Both the position numbers and the translations under genes were made by a program. The notes under the pieces were generated by a model. It did no database searches, was not told where the DNA came from, and saw only the letters and a program-made list of their open reading frames with translations. From NCBI GenBank assembly GCA_905235355.1, contig CAJOLM010000004.1, forward strand, positions 1 through 42,080: 42,080 bases of DNA, read 5' to 3'. This DNA comes from an uncultured Elusimicrobiales bacterium. Lineage in GTDB: Bacteria; Elusimicrobiota; Elusimicrobia; Elusimicrobiales; Elusimicrobiaceae. Each line of letters opens with the position of its first letter. Position 1 is the first letter of the stretch. Below are positions 14,397 through 22,406 of this stretch, one piece after another.

Positions 14397-15374
14397 TTAA
14401 GCGACCACATCTTCGGTGTCTTCAATTGCGTCACAGACGTGCACCGGGATTTCGTTAAACGTCATCATCGGGCGGCTGGTGATTTGGTCCGGCGTGTACT
14501 GGACGTTTTGCTTATTGCTGGTCAGTTTGCGCAACGCCGCTTTGACGGTGCGGTTCATGTACCAGACCGGTCTGCCCAAGTTCAAGCTTTGGATGCGTTC
14601 TTCCAGCTCACACATTTGGTCAATCAAGGTGCTGGGTACGTCGGTCACATCAATGTTGCAAATGCGGCCCGCATAGCGCCAATCTTGCACGGCCAGTCCC
14701 AATTTCCACTCAAAATATTCCTTGTAAGCCGGATATTCATTCCCGTCGTTATCCACGTGGTTGACTAAGCCGTGGTCCACGCGTTGGATACCTGCTTTAG
14801 AGCCTTTGGGGAAAAAGGTAAAGATTTTATCGGTGTCCCATACCACGAGGTAAATGGAAGAGTTTTGCCCGTCGGTTTTGCCGCCCGCATCAATGACGTT
14901 GGCGGAGCTTTTGGCGCCGGACAAGGTGTTGTAACGGGCAGCTAGTCCGGTAAAGCGTTCCGGTGTTTCGCCCGCGTTGCCATAAATTAAATTGTGGGCC
15001 ATGGTGTTAGACATACCCGCAATAATGGCTTTGCTCTGCCCGGTGCGGACAGCTTGCAAATTGCCGCCTTTTTCGGCGATTAATTTGTCCACTACAGAAT
15101 AAGCAGACAAGGTGCCATAACCTTCCACCACTACTTTGGTGGTCGCTTTGGCGGGTTCAATGCCTTGATAGGCGCGGCGCCAGGTCCCTTCCGGGATGCC
15201 GGTACGTACGGCATATTCGTGGCCGCTGTCTAAGTTACTTTCCACGACCATGGCATCACCAATAATGTCATTGGATTTGCTCAGCACTTCTGCAATAGCC
15301 AGTTCTTGGCCGGATTCGTCAAATTGTTTGGCATAATCCAGCAAGTTATAATATTTATCTGCAATAATTGCCAT
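14397..15374 (-). CDS. Major capsid protein (GP7-like, HK97 fold expected)
   Basis: A 325-residue protein, MAIIADKYYNLLDYAKQFDE, continuing with GHEYAVRTGIPEGTWRRAY, an IYLVVWDTDKIFTFFPKGSK strand, and a C-terminal RPVWYMNRTVKAALR then RPMMTFNEIPVHVCDAI. This pattern is that of GP7-type major capsid proteins of podovirus and related phages; BPP-1 capsid protein belongs to the same group. Size is typical (330-340). AAGGAA precedes ATG. It follows the scaffold-like gene and should self-assemble into the shell. Confidence is high from motifs and context together. Confidence 0.85.
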   Translation of the reverse strand: MAIIADKYYNLLDYAKQFDESGQELAIAEVLSKSNDIIGDAMVVESNLDSGHEYAVRTGIPEGTWRRAYQGIEPAKATTKVVVEGYGTLSAYSVVDKLIAEKGGNLQAVRTGQSKAIIAGMSNTMAHNLIYGNAGETPERFTGLAARYNTLSGAKSSANVIDAGGKTDGQNSSIYLVVWDTDKIFTFFPKGSKAGIQRVDHGLVNHVDNDGNEYPAYKEYFEWKLGLAVQDWRYAGRICNIDVTDVPSTLIDQMCELEERIQSLNLGRPVWYMNRTVKAALRKLTSNKQNVQYTPDQITSRPMMTFNEIPVHVCDAIEDTEDVVA

Positions 15375-15421
15375 AAAGTTTCATTCCTTTTAGTGTCGGT
15401 CCTGTTCGGACGAGGAAGACA

Positions 15422-16042
15422 CTACTGCGCCTTCCCGTACAACGCTTCAGCGAAGGTTTTATCGCCGGAAGATTTGCTCTGTCCGCCAATGGATTGGTCC
15501 TCACTGATTTGTTGGCTAATTTGATGAAACGTCTTGACGATAACCGGATGGCTGCCAAGCCCTGTTAGTTCTAACAGTTCCCGCAGCTCCGCCCCGCCGA
15601 AACGGTCTGCCGCGTTCAGCGCGCGGGCAATTTCCCGCCCGTAATTCACGCCGAACATTGATTTGGTTTTCTCCGTCCATTTTTGCACGATATCAGCGCG
15701 CGCAGCCTCTTGCGTGTGGTGGTGATCCGCCGCGGCGGAAGCCTCCCATTCCACTAGTTTTTTCACCGTTTCGGCGGGTAATTTCAGCGTAGCTGCCAGT
15801 TGTTTAAAAGAAGCGAAATTCTCCTCGCATCCTTTCAAACTTTCCGGCAGCGTAAGGGCCTTATATTCATCAGACGTTTGCGTATTTTGTTGCAGCCGAT
15901 CTTGGGCGGTATTTTTCTCCCCCTCGCTCGGCCGGCCGGATACTTCGTCAGCCTTTGTCTGTTGTAAATCGTTTGTGGGACTGGAGTTATTTGCCGCCTG
16001 TACGTCTGCGGTTGTTTCTCCGTTAGTGTTGGTATCAAACAT
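15422..16042 (-). CDS. Capsid scaffold-like protein
   Basis: About 206 residues, acidic and Gln/Thr/Asn-rich at the N-terminus (1-60, disordered), helical from about 65 (LPESLKGCEENFASFKQLAA, VKKLVEWEASAAA, then WTEKTKSMFG), with a Ser/Gly-rich tail. Proteins of this make-up just before the capsid gene are scaffolds or head-assembly proteins. I start at 16042 (MFDTNTN) because GAGGAA is well spaced there; 16057 is possible. The ATG overlaps the preceding gene by eight bases. Confidence 0.7.
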   Translation of the reverse strand: MFDTNTNGETTADVQAANNSSPTNDLQQTKADEVSGRPSEGEKNTAQDRLQQNTQTSDEYKALTLPESLKGCEENFASFKQLAATLKLPAETVKKLVEWEASAAADHHHTQEAARADIVQKWTEKTKSMFGVNYGREIARALNAADRFGGAELRELLELTGLGSHPVIVKTFHQISQQISEDQSIGGQSKSSGDKTFAEALYGKAQ

Positions 16043-16343
16043 TGTGCATTTCCTCACTTTCTTGATTAATTTCGTTTTGACCGGAAGTTACTTCTGATAA
16101 ATATTCTGCGTGCATTTGGGACAGCAGATGCGGCGACACTTGGGCAATTTGCTGCAGCAAAAACAGCCCGATACTTTTTTGTCCGCAATGAAATGCGGTG
16201 GCCAACCCGTCGCCGGGAACGAAGCCGTGCTCCTCAATTTGCGCGGCTTGCAAAATCCGCCAGAGTAAACGGCGGCCTTGCGGTAATTTCAGTACGCAAG
16301 CCAAATCAGCTGCGTTGCGTTTTTCTACAAGTCTTTTTTTCAT
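16035..16343 (-). CDS. Bbp19-like small phage protein
   Basis: A 102-residue protein: AADLACVLKLPQGRRLLWRI, then a short loop, TAFHCGQKSIGLFLLQQIAQ and an acidic tail. The G(R/Q)R-WR...aF..G.r..GL.l pattern is that of the Bbp19 family, which lies between portal and scaffold in BPP-1-like phages. Its function is not established. The stop overlaps the next start. Confidence 0.7.
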   Translation of the reverse strand: MKKRLVEKRNAADLACVLKLPQGRRLLWRILQAAQIEEHGFVPGDGLATAFHCGQKSIGLFLLQQIAQVSPHLLSQMHAEYLSEVTSGQNEINQESEEMHNV

Positions 16344-16439
16344 AAAGTTGCTTTGTACGAGGAGAGGAAGCCTTCCCGGTTACCCCCTCTCCCCCCCGGC
16401 AGGGTGTTCGTTAATTTTAGACAACCCTGTCCCACAGAA

Positions 16440-18026
16440 TTAGTGCGCGTCCGGGATGGCGGCGCCGCCTTGCGCCTCTTGTGCGGCCTGCAGTGCTTGC
16501 GCGCGCTGCTGGCGGATACGTTGCGTTTCTTCTTCGGAGCGGAGCATCACGGGCGGCACGCCCAGCAGCCCCAATCCTTCCTCCAGCGCAGCATCAAAAT
16601 CCACTTTGTCTAACACTTCCGGATTTCCCTGCGCCAGGCTGGCGGTAAAAGCAACGCCTTGTGAAATAGCCGCCATGCCGCTTTGTTTTTGTGCCTGCGC
16701 AATCATAGAAACGTATTGGATTTTAAGCTCCTCTCCTTCAATGGATTGCGGCGGCATCGGGATCACTCCGCGGCGCAGCATAATAGCGAAGGTGCGCTCT
16801 ACCAGCGGGTCTAATAATTCATTTTTAAGCCGCTCCAGCACCGGGCCTAACACGAGCATTTTTTCCTGGTGACGCTCGGCCACTTCGGCAGCGGTCATGC
16901 GGCTAAAGTTTTGGCTGCTGAGCATCAAAAACACATCTGCAAAAAATTGCCCGCGAATGGTTTGTTTGACGCGCTCAATACTGGCTTCCAGCGCATTTAA
17001 ATCCACCGGTACTTGATAGGCCGGCTTGACAGCAGCATCCGTCGTGCCGTTGTAGCGTGTTAAACCGCCGGGCAGCAAATTGACTTCGCCCTGCACATTA
17101 GAAGAAACCATCATGGGCGGATTGGTATTTTTATCAAGGGCGACCAGTTTTGTCTTTTGCATTTTCTGCAACATTTTTACGTCGCCCAAAGCCTTCCAAC
17201 CCGGTCCGCGTCCGTAAATGTCAGACGAGTTGCGCACTTCCCACCGCGCCGCAATAACCGGAAATTCCTGATATCCGCCGCGTTTAAGCAGCTGCCCTTG
17301 CGGGGTGAAATAGGCTGACACATATGGCATATGTCCGACGTCTGCCTTACTGTCATCACGCTGCGGATTAGGCATAATTACGTGGCGCACTTTGTACCAA
17401 CCGTTGCGTTTTTCTTTGGCAGCACGCAGCACCTGATCCGGCAAATGCGCCGCGCCAAAACGCTCCAGCAGTTGCTGCGCGGTTAAATCAAATTCACGTC
17501 CAAATGCGTTGATATTGCCTTGGTCGTCCGTACCCAGCACATATTCCCCCGCCGTAAACAAGCGGCAAGAGATGACCTTGTCAAAATCTTCTTCCAACAA
17601 AAAGGCCGCCGTGCCAAACACAGAAATTTCTTGATAAAACCCATGCAATGCATAGTACAGATTAGAGCGCGAAAAAACCTCTTCCATGCGGCGGCGCACT
17701 TCATAAAGCCAATCTTGCACGCCGCTTTGTTTCATCAGTTTTTCGTCAGGCAAACTGAGTTCAAACCAGCTGCGGCTGGGGCTTGTCAGGCCCGATACCA
17801 TACCGGCACTTAATACTTCTACTGCCAGCAGCGGATCGGAATCAATCAGGCTGCGGTGGTCAATTTTGCGCCCGTCGCTGGGGCGGTCCCCTTCAAAAAA
17901 ACCGCGCGTCGGTGCGATATAGCGCGAAAGCTCCTTCCAGCTTTTTTGCCAATCTTGCGCGTCGGTTTTCATACTGTCATATTGCCGGCGAAATGCGTCG
18001 GCAGCGAGTGGATTATTTGTGTTCAT
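16440..18026 (-). CDS. Phage portal / head-to-tail connecting protein
   Basis: A 528-residue portal of the T7 gp8 type. It starts with FRRQYDSMKTDAQDWQKSWK, continues DPLLAVEVLSAGMVSGLTSP and RSWFELSLPD, then GFYQEISVFGTAAFLLEED, GRGPGWKALGDVKMLQKMQK and MTAAEVAERHQEKMLVLGPV. All are landmarks of the head-to-tail connecting family, which forms the dodecameric ring through which DNA enters and leaves. Length matches T7 gp8 (536). AAAGGGG precedes ATG. A ~350-base leader from the promoter at 18388-18416 precedes it. Confidence 0.88.
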   Translation of the reverse strand: MNTNNPLAADAFRRQYDSMKTDAQDWQKSWKELSRYIAPTRGFFEGDRPSDGRKIDHRSLIDSDPLLAVEVLSAGMVSGLTSPSRSWFELSLPDEKLMKQSGVQDWLYEVRRRMEEVFSRSNLYYALHGFYQEISVFGTAAFLLEEDFDKVISCRLFTAGEYVLGTDDQGNINAFGREFDLTAQQLLERFGAAHLPDQVLRAAKEKRNGWYKVRHVIMPNPQRDDSKADVGHMPYVSAYFTPQGQLLKRGGYQEFPVIAARWEVRNSSDIYGRGPGWKALGDVKMLQKMQKTKLVALDKNTNPPMMVSSNVQGEVNLLPGGLTRYNGTTDAAVKPAYQVPVDLNALEASIERVKQTIRGQFFADVFLMLSSQNFSRMTAAEVAERHQEKMLVLGPVLERLKNELLDPLVERTFAIMLRRGVIPMPPQSIEGEELKIQYVSMIAQAQKQSGMAAISQGVAFTASLAQGNPEVLDKVDFDAALEEGLGLLGVPPVMLRSEEETQRIRQQRAQALQAAQEAQGGAAIPDAH

Positions 18027-18116
18027 ACATCCCCTTTGTGAAATAAACTAAAATTGTACTAACCGGGTAGGACCAAAATTTATTACTATATAAGAAACTA
18101 CATCTGGAGGCACACC

Positions 18117-18293
18117 ATGGGTGGCATGATTTTGATTTTGATATTTGCGGCGTTGCTGGCTTTTCCGGGATTTTACATCATTACGCACGGACTATTTCCG
18201 CGCGGCAGCAAAAAGAAAGCCGCTTGGATTTCCGCCATACTGACGGTGATTTTACTGGTACTGCTGACTACGCTTATGTTAGGCACGCTGTAA
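18117..18293 (+). CDS. 58-residue two-TM protein, opposite strand in phage block
   Basis: ATG at 18117 follows a strong TGGAGG site at seven bases. The product is two hydrophobic helices (about 4-26 and 37-57) joined by a basic turn RGSKKK, giving a hairpin membrane protein with probable inside-out-inside or reverse topology. It stops at 18291-18293 within the palindrome GCACGCT-GTA-AGCGTGC. It is antisense to the leader of the portal transcript. Short two-helix proteins in phages are often holins, toxins of type I systems or small regulators; none is proven. The region around it (18027-18503) otherwise holds only the portal promoter and AT-rich sequence. Confidence 0.6.
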   Translation: MGGMILILIFAALLAFPGFYIITHGLFPRGSKKKAAWISAILTVILLVLLTTLMLGTL

Positions 18294-18387
18294 GCGTGCG
18301 CGGGGCCGTGTACCGGTCCACGGGAAGAACTGCTTTTCGGGAAGTGTACGTCTAGAGTACGGCTGCTACTTTTCTACTGACAAGCTA

Positions 18388-18416
18388 ATTATAGCATAAT
18401 TTGTTAGCATTGTCAA
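18388..18416 (-). promoter_or_regulatory. Consensus sigma70 promoter of portal-capsid-tail genes
   Basis: On the minus strand TTGACA (18416-18411), 17 bases, TATAAT (18393-18388): a perfect consensus with ideal spacing. Transcription would start near 18381, leaving a ~350-base leader before the portal ATG. That leader includes the stem GCACGCT/AGCGTGC (18284-18300) and CCGTG/CACGG near 18310-18330. Confidence 0.8.
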
Positions 18417-18503
18417 GTATTTTTGTTAGTAAAACATATATTTTACGTCGTAAAAATATTTTATAAAAGTTAGTATTTTTTATCAATCCAGATAAAAATA
18501 ATA

Positions 18504-19826
18504 TTAAATCACATCATATTCCGTGCGTGCAAAATGTGGTTGCACAGCGCGCCTTTGCACCGGCAGGGCAAATGTCAGCGCCAGCGCATCTGCCAAATCC
18601 GGGCTGCGCCCACTGCGTGCTTTTAGTGCGTCTTTGCTCTCCAAACGCAAGCGGCCCGCCGGGTCAAAATCATAGCGCAGCCCGCACAAATCCGCCTTCA
18701 GTTCCGGTAATGCCGGCAGTGCGCCGCCCGCTTGCAGCCACTCTTTCAAATTTCCCCACATCTCCGCGCGCTTGTTAGCATATTGCCCGGCTTTAAGCGG
18801 CGACGCTCCAAAATTGATTTCCGTCACTTCAAACCCTAATTGATGCAGCCTATCAATCACGCCGCCGCCGCAACCCGCGTCAATAAATACCGCATCCGGG
18901 CGAAACTCCTCTATGGCTGCTGCCACACGCGCAGCCAGTGTCATGTGATCTATTTTTTGAAACACTTCCGGCGCATACGCCTGCAAACCGCGCCGCTTAA
19001 AAATCACGCTGCGGTCCGCCCCAAAGCGCGCCGGATCTACCCCGATAATTTTAGGCGCGTGCGCCACCTCCGCAGATGCATACGCGCGCCCGCACGCCTC
19101 TGACACTAAACTCATGGGAATAAAAACATCTTCGGCATCAGCGGTAAAATCGCACAAATATTCTTGGCGGAACAAATGCTCCGGCGTACGGCGGCGTATT
19201 TCTTCCAACTCTTGCGCTGCAATCACGCCCGTTTCATCAGCGGGAAAAACCCCGCACCACCAATGCGCCGGGTCTGTTTGCGCAGCTTTGCACGCCTCGT
19301 TATACAGCTCGTAAAATTGATTTTGCCCCTTCGGTGTGCCCATAAACACCACCCAGCCGCCGCGCGAAAGCAACATAGGGCGCACAATTTCGTCATACAC
19401 ATCTTTTTTAATTTGCGCGTACTCGTCCAGGATTACTCCGTCGGCATACGTGCCGCGCAAGGCATCGGGATTATCCGCCCCCAGCAGCCAAATCTTGGCC
19501 CCCGTCGGCAAACTGACGCACAGCTCCGCTTCAGACAGTTTAATCCCGGGCAGCGGCGCCGCAAAGCGTTTGACATAATCCCACGCAATCAACTTTGCCT
19601 GTTTTAAAAAAGGCGCAATATAAAAATACCGCCCCGCAGGACGTGTATTTTGCAGCGCACTTTTCAACAGATGATTGACCGCACACACGGTTTTACCCAT
19701 TTGGCGATGCGTTACCAGTACGCAAAAGCGGTGACTTTCTAGTGCCTCATGGATAAGAGGCTGCGGCGGGCGCGGCTTGTACGGGATAGTCACGGCAGCA
19801 GAGGCGGATTTTTGGGTACGCGGCAT
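18504..19826 (-). CDS. Phage terminase large subunit
   Basis: A 440-residue DNA-packaging motor. The ATPase domain is 1-230, with Walker A-type RQMGKT (41-46), Walker B VILDEY (131-136) and the coupling segment FMGTPKG (161-167). The RNase H-like nuclease domain has acidic residues in GVDPARFGADRS (D264), FIDAGCGGG (D316) and SPDLADALAL (D410, D413). It pumps DNA into the prohead and cuts it. Its ATG directly follows the terS stop (TAAATG), so the two are coupled. Full length for the family, with all catalytic positions present. Confidence 0.9.
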   Translation of the reverse strand: MPRTQKSASAAVTIPYKPRPPQPLIHEALESHRFCVLVTHRQMGKTVCAVNHLLKSALQNTRPAGRYFYIAPFLKQAKLIAWDYVKRFAAPLPGIKLSEAELCVSLPTGAKIWLLGADNPDALRGTYADGVILDEYAQIKKDVYDEIVRPMLLSRGGWVVFMGTPKGQNQFYELYNEACKAAQTDPAHWWCGVFPADETGVIAAQELEEIRRRTPEHLFRQEYLCDFTADAEDVFIPMSLVSEACGRAYASAEVAHAPKIIGVDPARFGADRSVIFKRRGLQAYAPEVFQKIDHMTLAARVAAAIEEFRPDAVFIDAGCGGGVIDRLHQLGFEVTEINFGASPLKAGQYANKRAEMWGNLKEWLQAGGALPALPELKADLCGLRYDFDPAGRLRLESKDALKARSGRSPDLADALALTFALPVQRRAVQPHFARTEYDVI

Positions 19827-20345
19827 TTATTTCTCCCACCGCACGGAAATAATTTGCGGCGCGGAAAGAGCTTCCTTTCCGTCGGTCCAACCTAAAATAT
19901 TTTTAGCCGTAAACACCGCAAAAGACGACGAATAATTACCGCGCAAACTATTTTGAATTAAAATATCGCCCTGCAAATCGCGCGCTTTTTTGGCAGCTTG
20001 CGCAAAGTCCGGATATGCTTCTTCCCACTGCATCAGCTGCACTTGCGTCACGCCTAAACTGCGCGCAAACGCCGCAAAGGTGGGCAGTTCCGAGGCGGTT
20101 TCCACCAAGGAAATAGAGCCGTCCTTTTTTTGCACTTCCGTCACTCTAAAAGGCGGCACGTCAAAAAACGCCAATAGGCGCGCGGCAAATTCCGGCTGGT
20201 ACGCAAGCTCGCCCACGGCCTTTGCGCGGCGTTTGGCGGGCTTTTTGCGCGTTTTACGCACTGTAGGTACTTTGGACGCACGCTTGGCAGCGTCCGACAC
20301 AGTTTCCTCTACAGGAAACAGTAAATTTTCATTAGACTCACTCAC
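19827..20345 (-). CDS. terS: Phage terminase small subunit
   Basis: A 172-residue protein. Residues 14-45 are a Lys/Arg-rich tail (TRKKPAKRRAK). Residues 85-150 carry the terS-like pattern: LPTFAAFARSLGVTQVQLMQ (HTH), WEEAYPDFAQAAKKARDLQ, then ILIQNSLRGNYSSSFAVFTA and KNILGWTD. It binds packaging DNA and stimulates the large subunit. The start is GTG at 20345 with AGGAG five bases upstream. It is the first gene behind the consensus promoter and operator-like site at 20423-20479. Confidence 0.82.
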   Translation of the reverse strand: MSESNENLLFPVEETVSDAAKRASKVPTVRKTRKKPAKRRAKAVGELAYQPEFAARLLAFFDVPPFRVTEVQKKDGSISLVETASELPTFAAFARSLGVTQVQLMQWEEAYPDFAQAAKKARDLQGDILIQNSLRGNYSSSFAVFTAKNILGWTDGKEALSAPQIISVRWEK

Positions 20346-20422
20346 GACTACTCCTGCGGGAAGCTATAGTGGCACCGGGCGGTGCACATATAGAAAACGA
20401 AGAAAATAAGGACAAAAAAATA

Positions 20423-20479
20423 TACAAACCGGGAACGTTTGTACAAATATATTATAGCAGATTTTACGGATTTTGTCAA
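20423..20479 (-). promoter_or_regulatory. Consensus sigma70 promoter with overlapping inverted repeat, upstream of terS
   Basis: TTGACA (20479-20474), 17 bases, TATAAT (20456-20451): a perfect consensus on the minus strand. From about the expected start site runs TACAAAC-N7-GTTTGTA (20443-20423), a perfect 7-bp inverted repeat followed by TATTTTTTT. As DNA it could be a repressor operator. As RNA it is a weak hairpin plus U-tract, that is, a promoter-proximal attenuator. Confidence 0.75.
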
Positions 20480-20540
20480 ATTTCAGACGAAGAAACGGCG
20501 CATTTTATGCGTTTTTCGCGTTTTATGAGTTGCGGGAAGT

Positions 20541-22007
20541 TTATTTCAGACCGTCCAGCCATTGCCAAAACTTTTCTTCAAAGTCTGACAGGCTGTTGTA
20601 ATAATAGACTTTTTTGAGGGCTTTTTCCAAGCTGTACGGCTGATAGACAGAATTGCCAGCCTTGTCTTTAAGCGGATATCCGGTGACCGGGTCGCGTTTC
20701 AATTCCCCTTGCGCCAGCAGCTTGGTAAGCTGTTCAAACTGCATACGGTTAGACGGAGAGCTGCCACCGCTGCGGTTAAGCAAAAAGCGCACCATGGCAT
20801 AGGCTTGTAAATACCAATCCTGCGTGCGGCCTTGTTTCTCCATAGCAGCGAGGGAGCCTTCTTGGATAAATTTGTCAAAGGATACAAATACAACCCGGCG
20901 GCCTCTGCGCCGCGCTCCGGCAGGTTTAGGGGTGCGGCCCAAAATGCCCGCACTGCGCGTTTGTATTTTATGGTCGGGGACAATATTGAATTTACGCAAA
21001 TCCTGCGACCATTGCCCACCCTGCGACCCATTGTAGGCTTGGTCTTCCATATAAACCGCCAGACCTTCGTCTAACCAAACCGGCGTCATCAGTTTTGTGC
21101 TGCCCTTGGGAGCAAAAAATTGCTGCGTAAACACGTGTACTAATTCATGCGTAAACACTTCTTGCAATTCTTTTTGCTTGCCCGGTTCGTCATACACAAC
21201 CAGTTCGTCACGTGTAGGATAAGACAAAGCGCGCGTCCATGCTTTGGCACGCGGCTCGTATTTTAAATAATTGTCATGGTCTTGATAAACAAACACGCGC
21301 ACTTTCCCCGACATCATCCATGGAATATTGCGCCGCAATGTCTCATAAGCTGCTTCAAAAGTCATTTGCATATTAGACGAGCCAATGCCGCTACTACGCG
21401 CCTGCGTATAGATATTAAAATGTGTGCTTTGGCTGGGTTTCCAGGTAACACCCGGGCGATATTCATTGGGGTCAAACGCGGCTTTAGTTTTGGCGGGCGC
21501 AGCAACCGCAACAGACGCAGCAGCGGACGTTTGCCCGGCAGAAACAGCAGATGCGGCGGATGAAGAAGCAGCGGGTTGTGCTTGTCCATCTGCCAAATGT
21601 GAATATTTATCAATAAAAGCTTTTTGTTTATCCGATAAGCTGGCAGCCGGGACGGCAGCATTTCCGGACGGAACAGCCGCAGCAGAGGAAGATTTTGGCT
21701 GCTTTTCCCCTTCGGCCAGTGCATTGTTCTGGTCAATAGCTTGCTCCGTAGCGGTCACACGCGGAGCAGACGCAGCCGAAACAGCAACACTTTCTGGCAC
21801 CGGAACGGTTGGGGTATCGTATAAAGCGGCTTGTTTAAGAAGGGTAAGGCTTGTAGAGGCGGGCGCCTCTTGTATTGCTTCGGCAGGGGCTGCAGCAACC
21901 TTGTCAGCTGTTTGTGCAAACGCACTTGTCCAACAACCCACACAGCAAACAATTATCAAACAGCGCAGCAAAGTGTTACAGATAATCCCCGCCTTGAGTA
22001 ATTGCAT
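20541..22007 (-). CDS. Secreted gluzincin metallopeptidase (peptidase MA-like)
   Basis: A protein of about 490 residues. An N-terminal hydrophobic signal (LLRCLIIVCCVGCW then AFAQ) precedes a ~150-residue Ala/Ser/Pro-rich linker. From about residue 190 comes the catalytic domain with THFNIYTQ, VRVFVYQDHDNYL, the zinc motif HELVH (about 295-299 from the longest start) and the third ligand in WLDEGLAVYMED about 22 residues later, a gluzincin arrangement. A basic stretch ARRRGRR follows. I start at 22007 (MQLLKAG); 22031 or 22025 are possible, and all overlap the preceding pilin-like gene. As the last gene of the pilus/secretion operon it may be a secreted substrate or a maturation protease; this is inference. 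Confidence 0.78.
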   Translation of the reverse strand: MQLLKAGIICNTLLRCLIIVCCVGCWTSAFAQTADKVAAAPAEAIQEAPASTSLTLLKQAALYDTPTVPVPESVAVSAASAPRVTATEQAIDQNNALAEGEKQPKSSSAAAVPSGNAAVPAASLSDKQKAFIDKYSHLADGQAQPAASSSAASAVSAGQTSAAASVAVAAPAKTKAAFDPNEYRPGVTWKPSQSTHFNIYTQARSSGIGSSNMQMTFEAAYETLRRNIPWMMSGKVRVFVYQDHDNYLKYEPRAKAWTRALSYPTRDELVVYDEPGKQKELQEVFTHELVHVFTQQFFAPKGSTKLMTPVWLDEGLAVYMEDQAYNGSQGGQWSQDLRKFNIVPDHKIQTRSAGILGRTPKPAGARRRGRRVVFVSFDKFIQEGSLAAMEKQGRTQDWYLQAYAMVRFLLNRSGGSSPSNRMQFEQLTKLLAQGELKRDPVTGYPLKDKAGNSVYQPYSLEKALKKVYYYNSLSDFEEKFWQWLDGLK

Positions 22008-22398
22008 ATTGCAGTTTCCAATCATCCCCATCCTTCACAAAAGAAGCTACCACTTTAAAATCAGTAGAGGCGTATGGGTTGTCAATGGTACAAGTATACG
22101 TAGGTTCGGCAGCATCACAACCACCATTCGCATTTACCGTTTTACAATACATGTAAGGGCCGTTGCTATCTCCTTGCATATCCCGGTAATAGGCCTCCGG
22201 TGTTTTGGCTCCCCACAAGGCATTTACTTCTGCCATACAGGTTTGGATGAGCACTTGCGCAGACACCGTACGGCGGGTTTTTCGTGCGGACGTCGTGCGC
22301 GATAAACTGGCGCGCAAGAGCATAGTAGCAATACCCGATAGGATTAATGCGACTAGCAACACTTGCATCAAAGCGGCACCTTTTTTATTGAGTTTCAT
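21976..22398 (-). CDS. Minor pilin, PilX/GspK-like N-terminus
   Basis: A 140-residue protein, MKLNKKGAALMQVLLVALIL: the KKGAAL start with a hydrophobic helix and no glutamate at mature position 5 is the pattern of PilX/GspK minor pseudopilins, which cap the filament tip. The head contains four or five cysteines (CMAEVN, YCKT, GGCDAA, YTCTI). True GspK proteins are ~320 residues, so PilX-type is nearer in size. It overlaps the peptidase gene and follows the PilW-like gene by eight bases. Confidence 0.7.
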   Translation of the reverse strand: MKLNKKGAALMQVLLVALILSGIATMLLRASLSRTTSARKTRRTVSAQVLIQTCMAEVNALWGAKTPEAYYRDMQGDSNGPYMYCKTVNANGGCDAAEPTYTCTIDNPYASTDFKVVASFVKDGDDWKLQYAITQGGDYL

Positions 22399-22406
22399 AG
22401 CTCCCC

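Larger units (their letters stand above)
4999..20479 (-). mobile_element. Podovirus-type virion/packaging block (defective prophage or particle-producing element)
   Basis: About 15.5 kb of phage morphogenesis genes, in order from the right: terS, terL, portal, Bbp19-like, scaffold-like, major capsid, Bbp16-like, tail tubular A and B, gp13/gp14/gp15-like proteins, fibre, and three small genes. The order and families match BPP-1/T7-like podoviruses. It starts at a strong promoter next to the pilus operon and ends at the R1/R2 repeat cluster. No integrase, transposase, repressor, replication, recombination or endolysin gene is visible, nor a long gp16-like transglycosylase. No att repeats were found by eye. 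Confidence 0.8.

Noticed and set aside
20423..20450. LexA/SOS box in the terS promoter
   Set aside because: The spacing and half-sites do not match a known LexA consensus well (GAAC-N4-GTAC at best), so only an unspecified operator or attenuator is claimed.
21424..22305. 293-codon open frame on the plus strand
   Set aside because: It is antisense to the peptidase and PilX-like genes; it is Ala/Cys-rich because of the Ala/Ser-rich linker on the other strand and has no family motif.
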